From assembly GCF_040412425.1 (NCBI RefSeq), contig NC_089756.1, forward strand, positions 9,641,226-9,705,225: a DNA stretch of 64,000 nt, written 5' to 3'. This stretch comes from Macrobrachium rosenbergii. Its lineage: Eukaryota; Arthropoda; Malacostraca; Decapoda; Palaemonidae. The position numbers were made by a program, and so were the translations under genes. The notes under the pieces were generated by a model that searched no databases, was not told the DNA's origin, and saw only the letters and a program-made list of their open reading frames with translations. Below, one piece after another: positions 50,467 through 60,648 of this stretch (its first letter is position 1; every line of letters starts with the position of its first letter).

Positions 50467-50802
50467 CCACTCGGTCACAATACCTCACACTGCCCTCAGT
50501 GTGATAATAAAATTACAGTTCAAATGGACAAGTGTAAATCTACAATAAAATAAAGCACTTATATGATTGCCCATAAAGTAATACTCTCAAAAATAAATTG
50601 CACAAATTGTGTCAACATACTAATGTTAAAGAAATCAGGAATGTATTGTAGAAAACTCACACACTATATAATGAGTCATCAGTTAAAAGAAATATATATG
50701 TATATAATGAACTATTACCTTGTAAAAAAAAATGGTAAATTGTAACAGTGAATACATAAAGTAATCAATAACACATAAAGAAATTAGCAATAAATCATGT
50801 CT
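50467..50802 (-). other. Gypsy element 3' untranslated stretch
   Basis: AT-rich, between the envelope end and the putative LTR. No gene seen. Confidence 0.4.
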
Positions 50803-52385
50803 TTAAGATAATTTTTCTTCTTCATTGGCCCCTTTTATTTCTGTTATAATCTTCTCAATATTTGAAATCACTACACGTTTGACTGAAATAACAAACACTA
50901 CAATCACAATTAATATTATGATCAAATTGAGCAGAGATAGAATTGGTGAAACATTTTCTTTGTAATAGAAAAACTCATTTACCAATGGTAACTCATTCAT
51001 TTGTTTTAACTCTAATGGAGACAAAGTAAATTCCTTTAGGTCATTAGAATAGTTCATGTATGGGACATTCTTTTTATAAATAATTTCTGTAAAAACATGA
51101 GGTTCATAATATAATTTATTTGGGATAACTAACTTGCAAGACTTGTCAAAAGCATGAACATTACTAAAATTAATTTCAGTACTGTGCTTATATTATGGCA
51201 GTTAATTATTGCTGTTACAGTATTTAGTGAAAACACAAAAATTGACTGTTCTACTAGGATGGAAACAAAATTGTGTTTGGATAATTGTGTGCACAATTTT
51301 GTTTCTTGATTTTTGTTTTCAATTATTTCTTGAACACAGTGATAGGTGTTAGTAGTTTCGTAAAGGTTGTCAAGGTTGCAGATGTATTCCTTATCCCTTA
51401 AAATTATGCAATCCTTTAATTGAACATCAGTAATAAATGACATCATTAACTCATGTTCTTATAATGCAAAATGGATGTTGTTAACATTTGAAATGATTAC
51501 ATTTTCCTTTATCAACATGGGGAAAGGATGTATGGACATCAGTACATCTGCATCTTTTTGATTAAATGGTAATACTAAAATAATTTTATTTTTAATCACC
51601 TTGGTGGTTATTAAACTTTAATAGACCATTACATCCTTTACCATAGGGGTATAATGCCCCTCTACTAAAAAATCATTAATTATGCCTTCTAACTCCATGG
51701 GAGTAATTAATGTTGGGCTTAATATTCCCTTATAGGCTAACAAAATGGCATTTAATGTGTCTCTATGTTCTTGCAAGAGAATTTTAACATTACTAATGAA
51801 AGTACTCAGGTACTGTTGATTTTCTAACATATTCATTTCTTTAGTGATGTTTTTGTTTACTGTATTAATGAATATCTTTAGTTTTTCTAACTCTTGGTTA
51901 TTTAAGTTTTGAGAAGTGATAATTTTGTTGATCACAATGCCTCTTGTTGCTGCCCATTTTTCTAATTTATCTATACGGGCCCTTTCTTTTTCTATATTAG
52001 AATCAGTTGCTACTCCAAACAGTTGATTAAGTGCTGTTCCTATAAAAGGTAAACAGGATCTTTTGGATCTTGTATTTAAGACACTTCCTATGTCATTATC
52101 TAATTTTTCCAACAATGGTGAGGCACTGTTATTATCACTTCTTTGGATTATTAGTTTGAGTTTCTTTTGAACATCTTTCAACGTCATTTCATTGATAAGC
52201 ACAAAGGTAACATCTATACTTACTACCCCCAAATCTTTGATTAATTTCACAGATCCCTTTTTCTCTAGTAGTGCATCCTTCCGGATCACCACCTCGGATG
52301 ACACATAAAGTAGGGTTATGATAACCAAGAGGAGCCGCATGTTTGTATCTGTAAGAATAAGCCTTATCAGATATTTTATATACAT
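50803..52385 (-). pseudogene. env: Envelope-like gene of the gypsy element
   Basis: Three minus-strand frames (52385-51618, 51446-51129, 51057-50803). The first has a hydrophobic N-terminal signal-like segment, then a furin-type RSKR cleavage site near residue 110, followed by a Gly/Phe-containing fusion-peptide-like stretch (FIGTALNQLFG) and a coiled-coil-like region. The last frame holds one membrane segment rich in Ile, Val and Leu close to its C-terminus, with a short charged tail. This is the layout of class I fusion envelope proteins of errantivirus-like elements. Stops and frame changes separate the parts, so it is a pseudogene. Confidence 0.72.
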
Positions 52386-52445
52386 GAGGTATTTTAATGT
52401 CTACATATATTGTTTATATATGACAGTTCAACACTTTACATAAAT

Positions 52446-53653
52446 TTATCTTTTTCTTAAGTTATAGTTTTGATTTATTTGTTCCTGCTTATCTTCTTTC
52501 AATAATTCAACTATTCTTTTATTGGACCAAGCGTCTGTTTTTATTACCTTTACATGATTGTTATGAACAATTCTTTCTTTTAGATCACTCTCACTTATGA
52601 CCTTTAGCTTATTTAATTTTAACACCTCTAATACTCTATAAGGACCATTAAACTTTGGAGACACTTTTACATTAGGACCTTCTGGAATATGATTCTGAAC
52701 ATATACCTGAGCACCTACTACAATGTCTGGTTTAGCTGTATTTTTGTCATAGTACTTAGCTTGGACATTTTGAGATTCTTTAAGTCTAGTCCTCGTTTGT
52801 TTGATCATTTTATACGTACGTCTAGTTATCTATGCAATATAGTCATCATAATTATAAGTATGTCGGGGTGGTGAGGCATCATCTAGTAAGATATTAGGTA
52901 TTCTTTTTTGGTAACCATATAATAAGTAGTGTGGTGATCCTCCTACTGTTTCATTTACAGTATTGTTTATAGTAAACTGTACGTCTTCCAAAGCTAAATC
53001 CCAGTCTTCTGTATTAGGTTTAACCAAAGTTTTCAGGATATCCTTTATTTTACGATTTGTTCTCTCTACTGCTCCATTTGAACTTTGTTTATATGCTGTT
53101 ATTTGACATTTATTTATCTCATAAAATTCACATAATTTTCTTAAAAGTTCACTAGTAAATTCAGCTGCGTTATCAGAAAGAAGAACTTGTGGACATGAAT
53201 GTCTCGTAATGATTCTAGATTTAAGAGCTTCTGCTACTGTAATTGCATCTCTGTTTCTTACTGGTACAGTCTCTACATATCTTGTTAGATAGTCTAAAAA
53301 GACTAATATTTGTTTATTCCCTCTAACATTGGTAGGAAATGGACTTAAAAAATCCATTGATATGACCTGGAACGGATTCAGTTCGATGGATATTTTTCAT
53401 GTGGAGCCTTTGGATTTACGTTACCTTTATTTCTGTTACAAACTACACAATTTTGTACAAAGTTCTTGGCATCTTCACTGCAGTGTGGCCAAAAATAAGT
53501 TCTGGTTATGATTCTACTTGTCTTTTTGATTCCTGGATGTCCTGCTAACTTGTATGAATGGGTTAGTTCTAAAACTTCTCTGAGCAGTGTTTTTGGGATG
53601 CATAGAGGAGAATAACCATTCTTCTCTGTTGGTCTTTTATATAATAAAACCAT
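52446..53653 (-). pseudogene. Integrase of the gypsy element
   Basis: Minus-strand order: zinc-binding part with H-x(3)-H-like GHPGIKKTSRII and C-x-x-C in NCVVCNRNKG (53653-53378), catalytic core with FLDYLTRYVE (Asp), LLSDNAAEFTSE (Asp) and SSNGAVERTNR (Glu) (53357-52830), and a C-terminal domain with the FNGPYRVLEV GPY/F motif and a basic tail (52808-52446). The DDE residues are all visible, but frameshifts split the protein in three. It would insert the element's DNA into chromosomes. Confidence 0.85.
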
Positions 53654-53682
53654 TGATTAAAACAAAATCAGGTTTTGAAGAT

Positions 53683-54326
53683 TCATCTGTCATTACTTGT
53701 CCTATTATCTGCCTGATTTCTGTATCCTTTCCTTGTTGTATTTGTACTCTTTCTAAATCTTAAGTCTACTACTTGACAGATAAAACAAAAAGTATCAGTG
53801 GTAATGCATTTCTCTGTTTCTTCTTGGGATCTGGATAATGCATCTGCTAGTGTATTAAATTTCCCTGGGATATATCTGAATTCTGGAGCAAATTCTAACA
53901 CACTAATGAACCATCTATTGAACTTCATGTTATTTGTAAAAGTTCTCTTCTTAAACAAATCACAAATGTGTTTGTGATCAGTAAGTACATTGACTTTATG
54001 TCCTAGGATTGTCTAAATTTCTTTAATCACCAGTATAATGCTAAACTTTCTCTTTCTATTGTGCTATAATTTCTCTCTGCAGCATTTAAGACTACTGGCA
54101 TGATATATACTGCTCTCATTCTGGTTTTGTCCTTTTGCAGTAACACAGCCCGTAGTCCTGTACTTGAGACATCACAGGCTAAGTAGAAATCTTTGGAGAA
54201 ATCTGGGTAGGCTAATACAGGATTCCTTGTCATTTTTCTCTTTAGTGTTTGGAAGGCTGTCTCTTGCTCTCTATTCCATTCATATTTGACATCCTTCTTT
54301 GTTAATTCTGTTAATGGTTTGGCCAT
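53683..54326 (-). pseudogene. RNase H of the gypsy element
   Basis: The minus-strand frame 54326-54027 has the connection region MAKPLTELTKKD, FQTLKRKM and FYLACDVSSTGLRAVLLQKD with the first Asp, and YSTIERESLALYW with the Glu. The frame 53958-53683 adds FNRWFISVLEFAPEFRYIPG and DALSRS. The gap between them is frame-shifted. The typical fold order is clear. Confidence 0.8.
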
Positions 54327-54353
54327 TGTAGCAAAACCCTTAATGAAAGGTCT

Positions 54354-55090
54354 TTAGTAGCCTGCCATTCCTAGAAATCGTCTCAATGCTTTCAAATTTG
54401 TAGGAGCTGGATATTCAACTATTGCCTTTATCTTGCCTGCTTGCATTCGCAGTCCATCCTCACTAATTACATGACCTAAGTATTCCAAGGATTTCATTAA
54501 GAATTGACATTTCTTTAATTTGATTTTTAGTCCTGCTCTTCTTAATCTTTCTAGTACTATTTCTAAAGTTTTGAGGTGGCTTTCTAAATCTTTGCTAAAA
54601 ATGATAACATCATCTAAGTAAACTGCAACATTTTCTACGTCCCTTAGTATTTGTAACATTAATCTAACAAACGTTAAAGGAGCCAAAGTGAGTCCAAATG
54701 GCATGACTTCAGAAATAAGTGTTCTTTATGTGTGCTGAAGGCTGTGTATGGTTTCGACTCTTCGTCTAAAGGTACTTGCCAATATCCACTCAGTAAATAT
54801 AAAGATGAAAATATTTTTGCACCTCCTAATTGAGCTAACATATCTTGAATTATTGGCATTGGCATTCTATCTGGGATGGTGTTGGAATTTAACTTTCTAT
54901 AATCTATCACAAGTCTCCAATTTCCATCTTTCTTTGGAACAAGTAGTAATGGAGAATTATATGGAGATATAGAAGGAATGACTACCCCATCTTTCTTCAT
55001 CTCTTCTATCAAATTATCAACTATGGGTCTTTGGCTTATTGGTAATCTGTAATTAGGATTAAAGAATGGTTTTGTTCCATCATCCAACAA
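54354..55090 (-). pseudogene. Reverse transcriptase of the gypsy element
   Basis: Motifs: NYRLPISQRPIVDNLIEEM, SPLLLVPKKDGNWRLVIDYR, then FSSLYLLSGYWQVPL, in which the first catalytic Asp (normally SLDL) is Tyr. After a frameshift near 54700 it reads MPFGLTLAPLTF, VAVYLDDVIIFS (active-site Asp pair present), LKIKLKKCQFL and FLGMAGY. Inactive because of the frameshift and the Asp-to-Tyr change. Confidence 0.85.
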
Positions 55091-55619
55091 AATTTTGTTT
55101 TAGGACATTTGTTCTACCTAATTTATCTCCTTCTATAGCTATTACATCTGTATTTTTCTAATACCTGAATTAATTTATTCTTGTTTTCTGGAAAATCTGT
55201 TTTATTCACCTCTTTGCTTAATTCAGACCTTTGACCAGTTACAGAAAAAAATGCCTTTTCTTCCAGGGTTAGTAACGGATTGTTAATAGGTATTCCTTTG
55301 CAAAAGACCATGCCTGCATATAGTGTTAGTTTGTTATCTGAGTAGTTTTAGACATAAACTTCACAAGTATTACCCTTCATGTGGACTAAGGAATTATCCA
55401 TCCTGACAAATTCTGGCAACTCTTCATTTAATAATAGAACATCTTTAACTTCTATCTCTTCTTTTCCCCTTAAATGTATTCTTTTTGACTTTGGATGCAA
55501 AATTATTTGTCTATTTAGTATGAATTGTACTTTATCATCAGCAGTGCTTACGCAACATATTTCTTCATCTTTTATTTCTGCAAAGTAACAATGTTCTGCA
55601 TCTACACCACAGTATTTTC
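55091..55619 (-). pseudogene. Gypsy pol segment between protease and RT, truncated
   Basis: Minus-strand fragments with FCKGIPINNPLLTLEEKAFF, ENKNKLIQVLEKYR and, further upstream, a LLNEELPEF segment. No protease D-S/T-G triad is seen before the sequence breaks off at 55619. It represents the C-terminal protease or linker part. Confidence 0.5.
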
Positions 55620-56800
55620 ATCAGTTACTGGTGCTTCGACGGCCGCTCGGGGTAAAGTCCAGCCCTCTTCTTCTTTGCCTCCGCGGAAGGAACCGCAAGG
55701 TCCCTTTCGCCAACCTGTTCCCCCCAGGAGGAAAGGTAAGGCAAAGAAGAAGAGGGGAGGAGCTCACTAGGGATGGCGAGCCCCCTCAGATGCTGCCGTC
55801 AGTTGGGGGGTGCCTATCAAGCCATTGGGCAACGTGGCAGCTATACGGAGCGGAGACCTGGGTGGTGGATGTCCTCCGGGAGGGATATTCTCTACCCTTC
55901 GAGTCGCTGCCTCCCCTCACCGACACTCCGGTCCAGGTATCATCTTATCTCCAAGAACCCCTGAAGAAACAGGCCCTGCTTCAGGAGATCGAAACTATGT
56001 TGAGCAAGGGAGCCATCGAAGTCGTCGAGGATCGGTCCCCAGGCTTCTACAGCAGGATCTTTCTCGTGGAGAAAGCTTCCGGCGGCTGGAGGCCAGTGAT
56101 CGACCTCTCTCCTCTGAATTGTTTTGTTTGCCAGACACAGTTCAAGATGGAGACGGTACTGTCGGCCATCAGGGAGGGCGACTTCATGCTGACGGTCGAT
56201 TTGATGGATGTGTACTTCCAGGTGCCAGTTCATCCATCGTCTCGTTGGTACCTTCGCTTTGTCCTCAATGGAGTGGTCTATCAATTCAAGGTTCTCTGAC
56301 TGTCTACCGCTCCGCAGGTGTTCACGAGAGTGTTCTCCCTCATTTTAGTTTGGGCCCATTTGCGCGGGATACGTCTACTGAGGTATCTTGATGATTGGTT
56401 GATCCTGGCAAGCTCCCGCTTGCAGTTTCTACAGGACAGAGATCGTCTCCTTGAGTTGTGTCATGAACTAGGCATCGTGATCAACTTTCGGAAGTCGGGA
56501 TCTCACTCCCAAACAGAGGACTCAGTATCTGGGCATGCTGATCGACATGGCAGCAAGCAGAGTCTTTCCTTCTCAGGCTCGGATCAGCACGTTCAGGAAG
56601 GTGGCGAGGCAGTTCCTGGGATAACAGGACCAGCCAGCTCAACAGTGGCAAGTCGTGATCGGCCACCTGTCGTCCTTGGAGAAATTCGTTCCACACAGTC
56701 AGCTCCACCTTCAGTCTTTCCAGTGGAGACTGAGGGACTTCTGGGATCAGTCTTGGGAGCCCCAGTCGGTTCTCGTCCCCATCTCTCAGGAGGTGAGGGA
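55620..56800 (+). pseudogene. E10 gag tail and reverse transcriptase
   Basis: Resumes after the gypsy element with a Pro/Arg-rich gag end (PLPPRKEPQGPFRQPVPPRR-like). RT then reads VGGCLSSHWATWQLYGAETW, VVDVLREGYSLPFESLPPL, KGAIEVVEDRSPGFYSRIFL, VEKASGGWRPVIDLSPLN, FKMETVLSAIREGDFMLTVD, MDVYFQVPVHPSSRWYLRF and VYQFKVL, then a stop (56297-56299). TAPQVFTRVFS, IRLLRYLDDWLILASS (active site, 56370-56415) and LGIVINFRKS follow in the next frame. Frame changes near 56510. Better preserved than most copies here. Confidence 0.82.
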
Positions 56801-57590
56801 TGATCTCGCCTGGTGGTAGGACGACAGGAACCTATGCATAGGGACACCTCTGTCTTCTCGCCCTCCGGACATGCTTCTCTTTTCAGACGCATCGAGGGAG
56901 GGCTGGGGTGCACACCTGGAGGAGTTGCTGACTTCAGGCGTGTGGGACAGGCACCTTCACATCAGCGTCCTGGAGATGAAGGCAGTGTCCTTAGGTCTTC
57001 GTTGCTTCCAGGACCATTTGATGGGATACTCGGTGGCGTTGATGAGCGACAACACGACCGTGGTGGCATACGTCAACAAGCAACGGGGTTGGTCTCCCAC
57101 ACTCTCCACGAGTTGACACTGCAGGTGCACCAATGGGCAGTCACCCACTCTGTGGAGCTGTCAGCCAGGTACATTCCAGGCAAGAGGAATGTTCTGGCAG
57201 ATACACTCAGCCGTCGGGATCAGGTAGTGGGGTCCGAGTGGTCCCTCCATCAGGGTGTGGCGGACAGGCTCTTCAACCTGTTGGGGGCATCCAGTAGTGG
57301 ACCTGTTCGCCACCTGGTACACCAGGAAGCTTCTAACCTTCTTCTCTGTCGTACCGGACCTGTGGGCAGCTGCAGAAGACGCCTTCCAACACTCATGGGA
57401 CAACCTCGAAGTGTATGCCTTTCCCCCGTTCTGTCTCCTTCGCCCAGTTCTCAGTCGAGTTCTGGTATCGACGAACCTTCGAATGATCCTGGTGGACCCC
57501 AAGTGTCCAGGTTCCGAGAGAGCTTCCCCTCTGGCACAACCTGCTTCGTCAGCCCACGTGGAACGGTACCACCAGGCTGTGGCCTCCCTG
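56801..57590 (+). pseudogene. E10 RNase H and linker region
   Basis: The frame 56871-57116 has MLLFSDASREGWGAHLEELL, VWDRHLHISVLEMKAVSLGL and VALMSDNTTVVAYVNKQRG, a clear RNase H. The neighbouring frame continues HSVELSARYIPGKRNVLADTLSRRD, then the linker with QVADRLFNLWGHPVVDLFATW-type sequence and DAFQHSWDNLEVYAFPPFCLLR in another frame (57255-57440). Two frame changes. Confidence 0.78.
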
Positions 57591-58655
57591 TCTCTTCCCG
57601 CCTGGAGGTTATCCACCTTCTCTTGCGAGCGAGAGGCTTTTCTCGCCGGGCAGCGACAGAGATGGCAGGATATCTCAGGAAGTCCTCAGCAGCGGTTTAC
57701 CAAGGTAAGTGGGCCGTCTTCTGTGGTTGGTGTCGTAGATGGGGTTACTCTCCGGTCGGAGCCACTCTTCAGCAGGTAGTGGATTTCCTTGTCTATCTTC
57801 GTCGGGAGAAGCTCTTATCAGTTTCAGCGGTAAAAGGATACAGGGCAGCCTTAGCCTTGGTCCTGAAGTTGAAAGGCATCAATATTTCGTCCTTCCTGGA
57901 AATATCTTTGCTGATGAAGAGCTTCGAATGGTCTTGCCCACCCAGGGAACTCAGGCCCCCTGAGTGGGACGTGTCTCTCGTTTTGTGGAACCTGACTTGT
58001 GCCCCTTACGAGCCACTGCGAGAAGCCACAGACAGGGATCTGACTCTCAAGACCGTCTTCCTGCTAGCCCTGGCATCGGCAAAGAGGATTAGCGAATTAC
58101 AGGGACTTTCCTTTGCAGCTAAACACTCAAGGGGATGGGCATCGGTAACGCTCAAATTTGTCCCGGAGTTCGTAGCGAAGACTCAAAACCCAGCGGTCCC
58201 TGATGCTCAGTTTGAGTCTTTCACAATCCCATCCCTGAATGACTTCATAGAAAATGACCCTGTCAAGTTGCGACTGTCCTGTACGGGCACTACGGCGCTA
58301 TCTGAAGAGAACACCGCAACTCAGGCCTGAGTGTCGGCGGCTCTTCGTTAGCACTGGGACCCCTAAGAAGATGTCCAAAAACACGATCTCTTTCTGGCTT
58401 CATGAGGTTATCAAGAAAGCGTATGCAATGGCTGGAGAGGACAACACCAGCACCCTATGCCCCCGTGCTCACGAAATCAGAGGGATTGCACCCTCTTTAG
58501 CATTCAAGAAGAACCTGTCGGTTCAGCAGGTACTGAAGGCGGGGCTGTGGTCATGCCAGACCACATTCACCTCTTTTTACCTAAGGGACGTTACCCATCG
58601 GTCCTTGGATACCTTCTCCTTGGGGCCAGTGGTGGCTGCTCAGCAAGTTTTGTAA
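57591..58655 (+). pseudogene. E10 tyrosine recombinase (YR), one frameshift
   Basis: The N-terminal part RLEVIHLLLRARGFSRRAAT, YQGKWAVFCGWCRRWGYSPV, VDFLVYLRREKLLSVSAVKG and YRAALALVLKLKGINISSFL runs in one frame to the catalytic FLLALASAKRISELQGLSFA (first Arg box). After a frame change near 58270: CPVRALRRYLKRTPQL, KKMSKNTISFWLHEVIKKA, CPRAHEIRGIAPSLAFKKNL (His-x-x-Arg) and TFTSFYLRDV (candidate Tyr), stop at 58653. All catalytic residues are present, so only one frameshift separates it from an intact recombinase. Confidence 0.85.
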
Positions 58656-59225
58656 CTTACCCAGCTCCTGTGTAGGACAGAGTTGCGTCTCATCTTTTGT
58701 ACGTGCATGATTGGACGTGAAAGGTGAGTGACTGGCTCTCTCTTCCCTCCTGTCTTCCAACTTTTACCCTCGGGCAGAGAGTTTAGGCTGTAAAAGCTGA
58801 ACCAGACGTCTGACGCAGGTGAGTTTCATTCCTTGAGTATCCTAATCTTTGTTACCTTCCAGGTACACATTAGATGTAATGTCCCCTTTTACTCCTGCAA
58901 GGCGGGGAAGGGGTTGCGGGCTAATTACCAAACCCATTCCTTATGTTGGTCCTTAGTCCCCGATGTTTCCCAATCACCCCTTATGTGGCTGGGAAGGGTT
59001 CTCTCTGGCTTTCACCTCGCTCTGTGCTCGTTTACCTACCGTAACCTCATCACAGCAAGGACAGTCTAGTAGACTGATCCGTGACACCAGAGTTCTCACA
59101 ACAGTGATCATGGTCCAGTGGCCGTGTCCTCCTGGCTCTTACCCCAGGAGAACACAAGGTGCGGTTGAACTTCCAGTCATTCAGAGACCTCCACTCAGAT
59201 TCCTCCTACCAAATCTTGAGTCCCC
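58656..59225 (+). other. E10 3' untranslated region
   Basis: No gene; moderately GC-rich, with short frames only. Runs up to the ICR. Confidence 0.5.
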
Positions 59226-59324
59226 ATATGTAAAGGACCAAGGGTTTGTATTTGTGTAGGAACAAATTGCATTTTTTAAAAGTAAAATGCATTTTTCCTA
59301 ACATACAAACCTGAGGTCCTTTAC
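59226..59324 (+). repeat. E10 internal complementary region, palindromic
   Basis: Arms GTAAAGGACCAAGGGTTTG and CAAACCTGAGGTCCTTTAC. The centre contains GTAGGAACAA (reverse complement of the left tip) followed by ATTGCATTTTTTAAAAGTAA (reverse complement of the right tip). Same logic as in families A and B. Confidence 0.8.
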
Positions 59325-59374
59325 TCAGGTTACCCATCTCAGCCTCCCCATAATCTGCCCTGGACCAGAAAGTA

Positions 59375-59573
59375 AAGTGAATGCGTGAAGCTGGACGGTT
59401 GGTACCGTGGGCTTCCCACTGTTACCAACCACATGCCCAGCTGGTAGTAATACCAACACATGCCTTGTAAGTCTTTAGCAGCCAGTTCACCTATGCCGAA
59501 AGTATTCCCCATATGTAAAGGACCTCGGGTTTGTATGTTAGGAAAATTGCATTTTACTTTTAAAAAATGCAAT
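59375..59573 (+). repeat. E10 right inverted terminal repeat and right tip
   Basis: Inverted match of 47339-47530 (GTTGGTACCGTGGGCTTCCC, GCCTTGTAAGTCTTTAGCAG, CCATATGTAAAGGACC). Ends TTTTAAAAAATGCAAT before ATTTAG and the CT repeat. Confidence 0.82.
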
Positions 59574-59578
59574 ATTTA

Positions 59579-59581
<3 letters not shown>

Positions 59582-59656
<75 letters not shown>
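59582..59656 (+). repeat. (CT)n microsatellite
   Basis: A pure TC/CT run of 75 bases, eight bases after the right tip of E10. Confidence 0.95.
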
Positions 59657-59657
<1 letters not shown>

Positions 59658-59717
59658 ATATTCAGTTATGTAATATTGAATTCATCCAAGTAACCTGAAA
59701 TTTGTTCTTGAAAAGTA

Positions 59718-60507
59718 GTTTTTACATAAGTAACGTACCAAGTGATTACACCGATAGTAGTTCCTACTTTTCACGGCAGCTTAAATTTTTTAAAATTTTA
59801 CGGTAGCGCTCATGTTGTTTTGGTATAGGTAACAGACCCTGCCCACTTTCGGGGAAGAATAGGTACAACCAGCTCAGATATTCAATTCGTTCCTGCAGCT
59901 CGTCGACTGAACATCGGTCGCTGGGTAGTTTTTGTTTTGGTTTGTTCACAGGTTGTTTCCGGACATTGCCGAATTGGTGAAGTACATTGTAATTTTTTGA
60001 TAGCGCTAGTCAGCTTTTTCCTTAATTGTGACTGGATATGCCAGACTCGAGTGCTCATAGTATCAGGTATTGCAGCAAGGACTGCATGACAAGACTGACA
60101 TCTGCTAGGTATGACACTCATACTATCTGCACTTCTTGTAGAAGGCAAAATTGCTCTCCTGACATTAACTGTAAGGAGTGGGATGAGGGGAAATGTAAGA
60201 CTTTATATTCTCATTTAGCAAGAGTTCAAAGAGACAGAGAGAGAAAGGGGGCTGCTAAAGCCCAGGTTAGTTTGCAGCATTCTCAGGAGGTGTCTGTCCT
60301 TTCGATTCCTATGACAGCTTTTTCCCCTATTCTAAGCCCTCTATCTGTACCTGTAGCTCCTTTACCTGGCTCCCTACCTTCCAAGCCCAGTGCCCTAGCC
60401 ATCCTTGAAGCCCAAATAGATAAGAAATTTAGTGTTATGGGAGCTACTGTAACCCAGTTGAGCGCTTCCGTTCAGATATTGGTGGATCAATTGAGTGCAA
60501 AGAGGGT
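59718..60507 (+). mobile_element. E11: DIRS-type element, family A subtype b, left end and gag start only
   Basis: Left end TTTTTACATAAGTAACGTACC at 59718, leader with CTTTCGGGGAAGAATAGGTAC and AGCTCAGATATTCAATTCG, then gag. Nearest relative in the window is E5. It is cut at a TA (60508-60509) by a Tigger-like terminus; no later part of the element is found downstream. Confidence 0.78.
60038..60507 (+). pseudogene. E11 gag-like ORF1, N-terminal part
   Basis: Open frame of 157 codons from ATG 60038: MPDSSAHSIRYCSKDCMTR, HTICTSCRRQNCSPDINC, KEWDEGKCKTLYSHLARVQR, then PMTAFSPILSPLSVPVAPLP and KKFSVMGATVTQLSASVQIL. This is the cleanest N-terminal copy for defining the Cys/His block (the last Cys-x-x-Cys is here Cys-Lys-Glu-Trp). 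Truncated after SAKRVT by the Tigger-like insert. Confidence 0.75.
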
Positions 60508-60509
60508 TA

Positions 60510-60646
60510 CAGTAAACCCCCCCTATTCGCGTTCTCACGATTCGCTGACTCACCTACTCGCGGATTTTTTATGGAACATATATACACATTATTGACAAAA
60601 TTCTCCCTTTGCGGTTTTTCCACTGAGAAGTATTCACCAATTACTG
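60510..60646 (+). mobile_element. Tigger-like DNA transposon terminus in E11 gag
   Basis: Starts CAGTAAACCCCCCCTATTCG right after TA and continues with CGATTCGCTGACTCACC, CGCGGATTTTTTATGG, as in pogo/Tigger termini. It ends ACTG before a second TA (60647-60648). Only about 137 bases; it may be a short copy or a terminus split by the next element. Confidence 0.65.
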
Positions 60647-60648
60647 TA

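Larger units (their letters stand above)
49671..55619 (-). mobile_element. Ty3/gypsy-type LTR element with envelope gene, 5'-truncated, inserted in E10 gag
   Basis: Minus-strand order: end of protease/linker, RT, RNase H, integrase, envelope, then a putative 3' LTR (49671-50466). The order RT-RNase H-integrase-env is that of errantivirus-like gypsy elements. The 5' LTR, gag and protease are missing at the 55619 side, where E10 gag resumes directly. All pol genes are broken by frameshifts. Confidence 0.82.
47339..59573 (+). mobile_element. E10: DIRS-type retrotransposon, family C, split by a gypsy element
   Basis: Complete by structure: left ITR (47339-47530), gag from 47661, RT, RNase H, YR, 3' region, ICR (59226-59324) and right ITR (59375-59573). 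Its genes are GC-richer than family A and diverged from it. A minus-strand Ty3/gypsy element (49671-55619) lies in gag. It probably lies in an NPRL3 intron. Confidence 0.82.

Noticed and set aside
59582..59656. CT run as a polypyrimidine tract of an NPRL3 exon
   Set aside because: No AG followed by NPRL3-like coding sequence lies downstream; it is a microsatellite next to E10.
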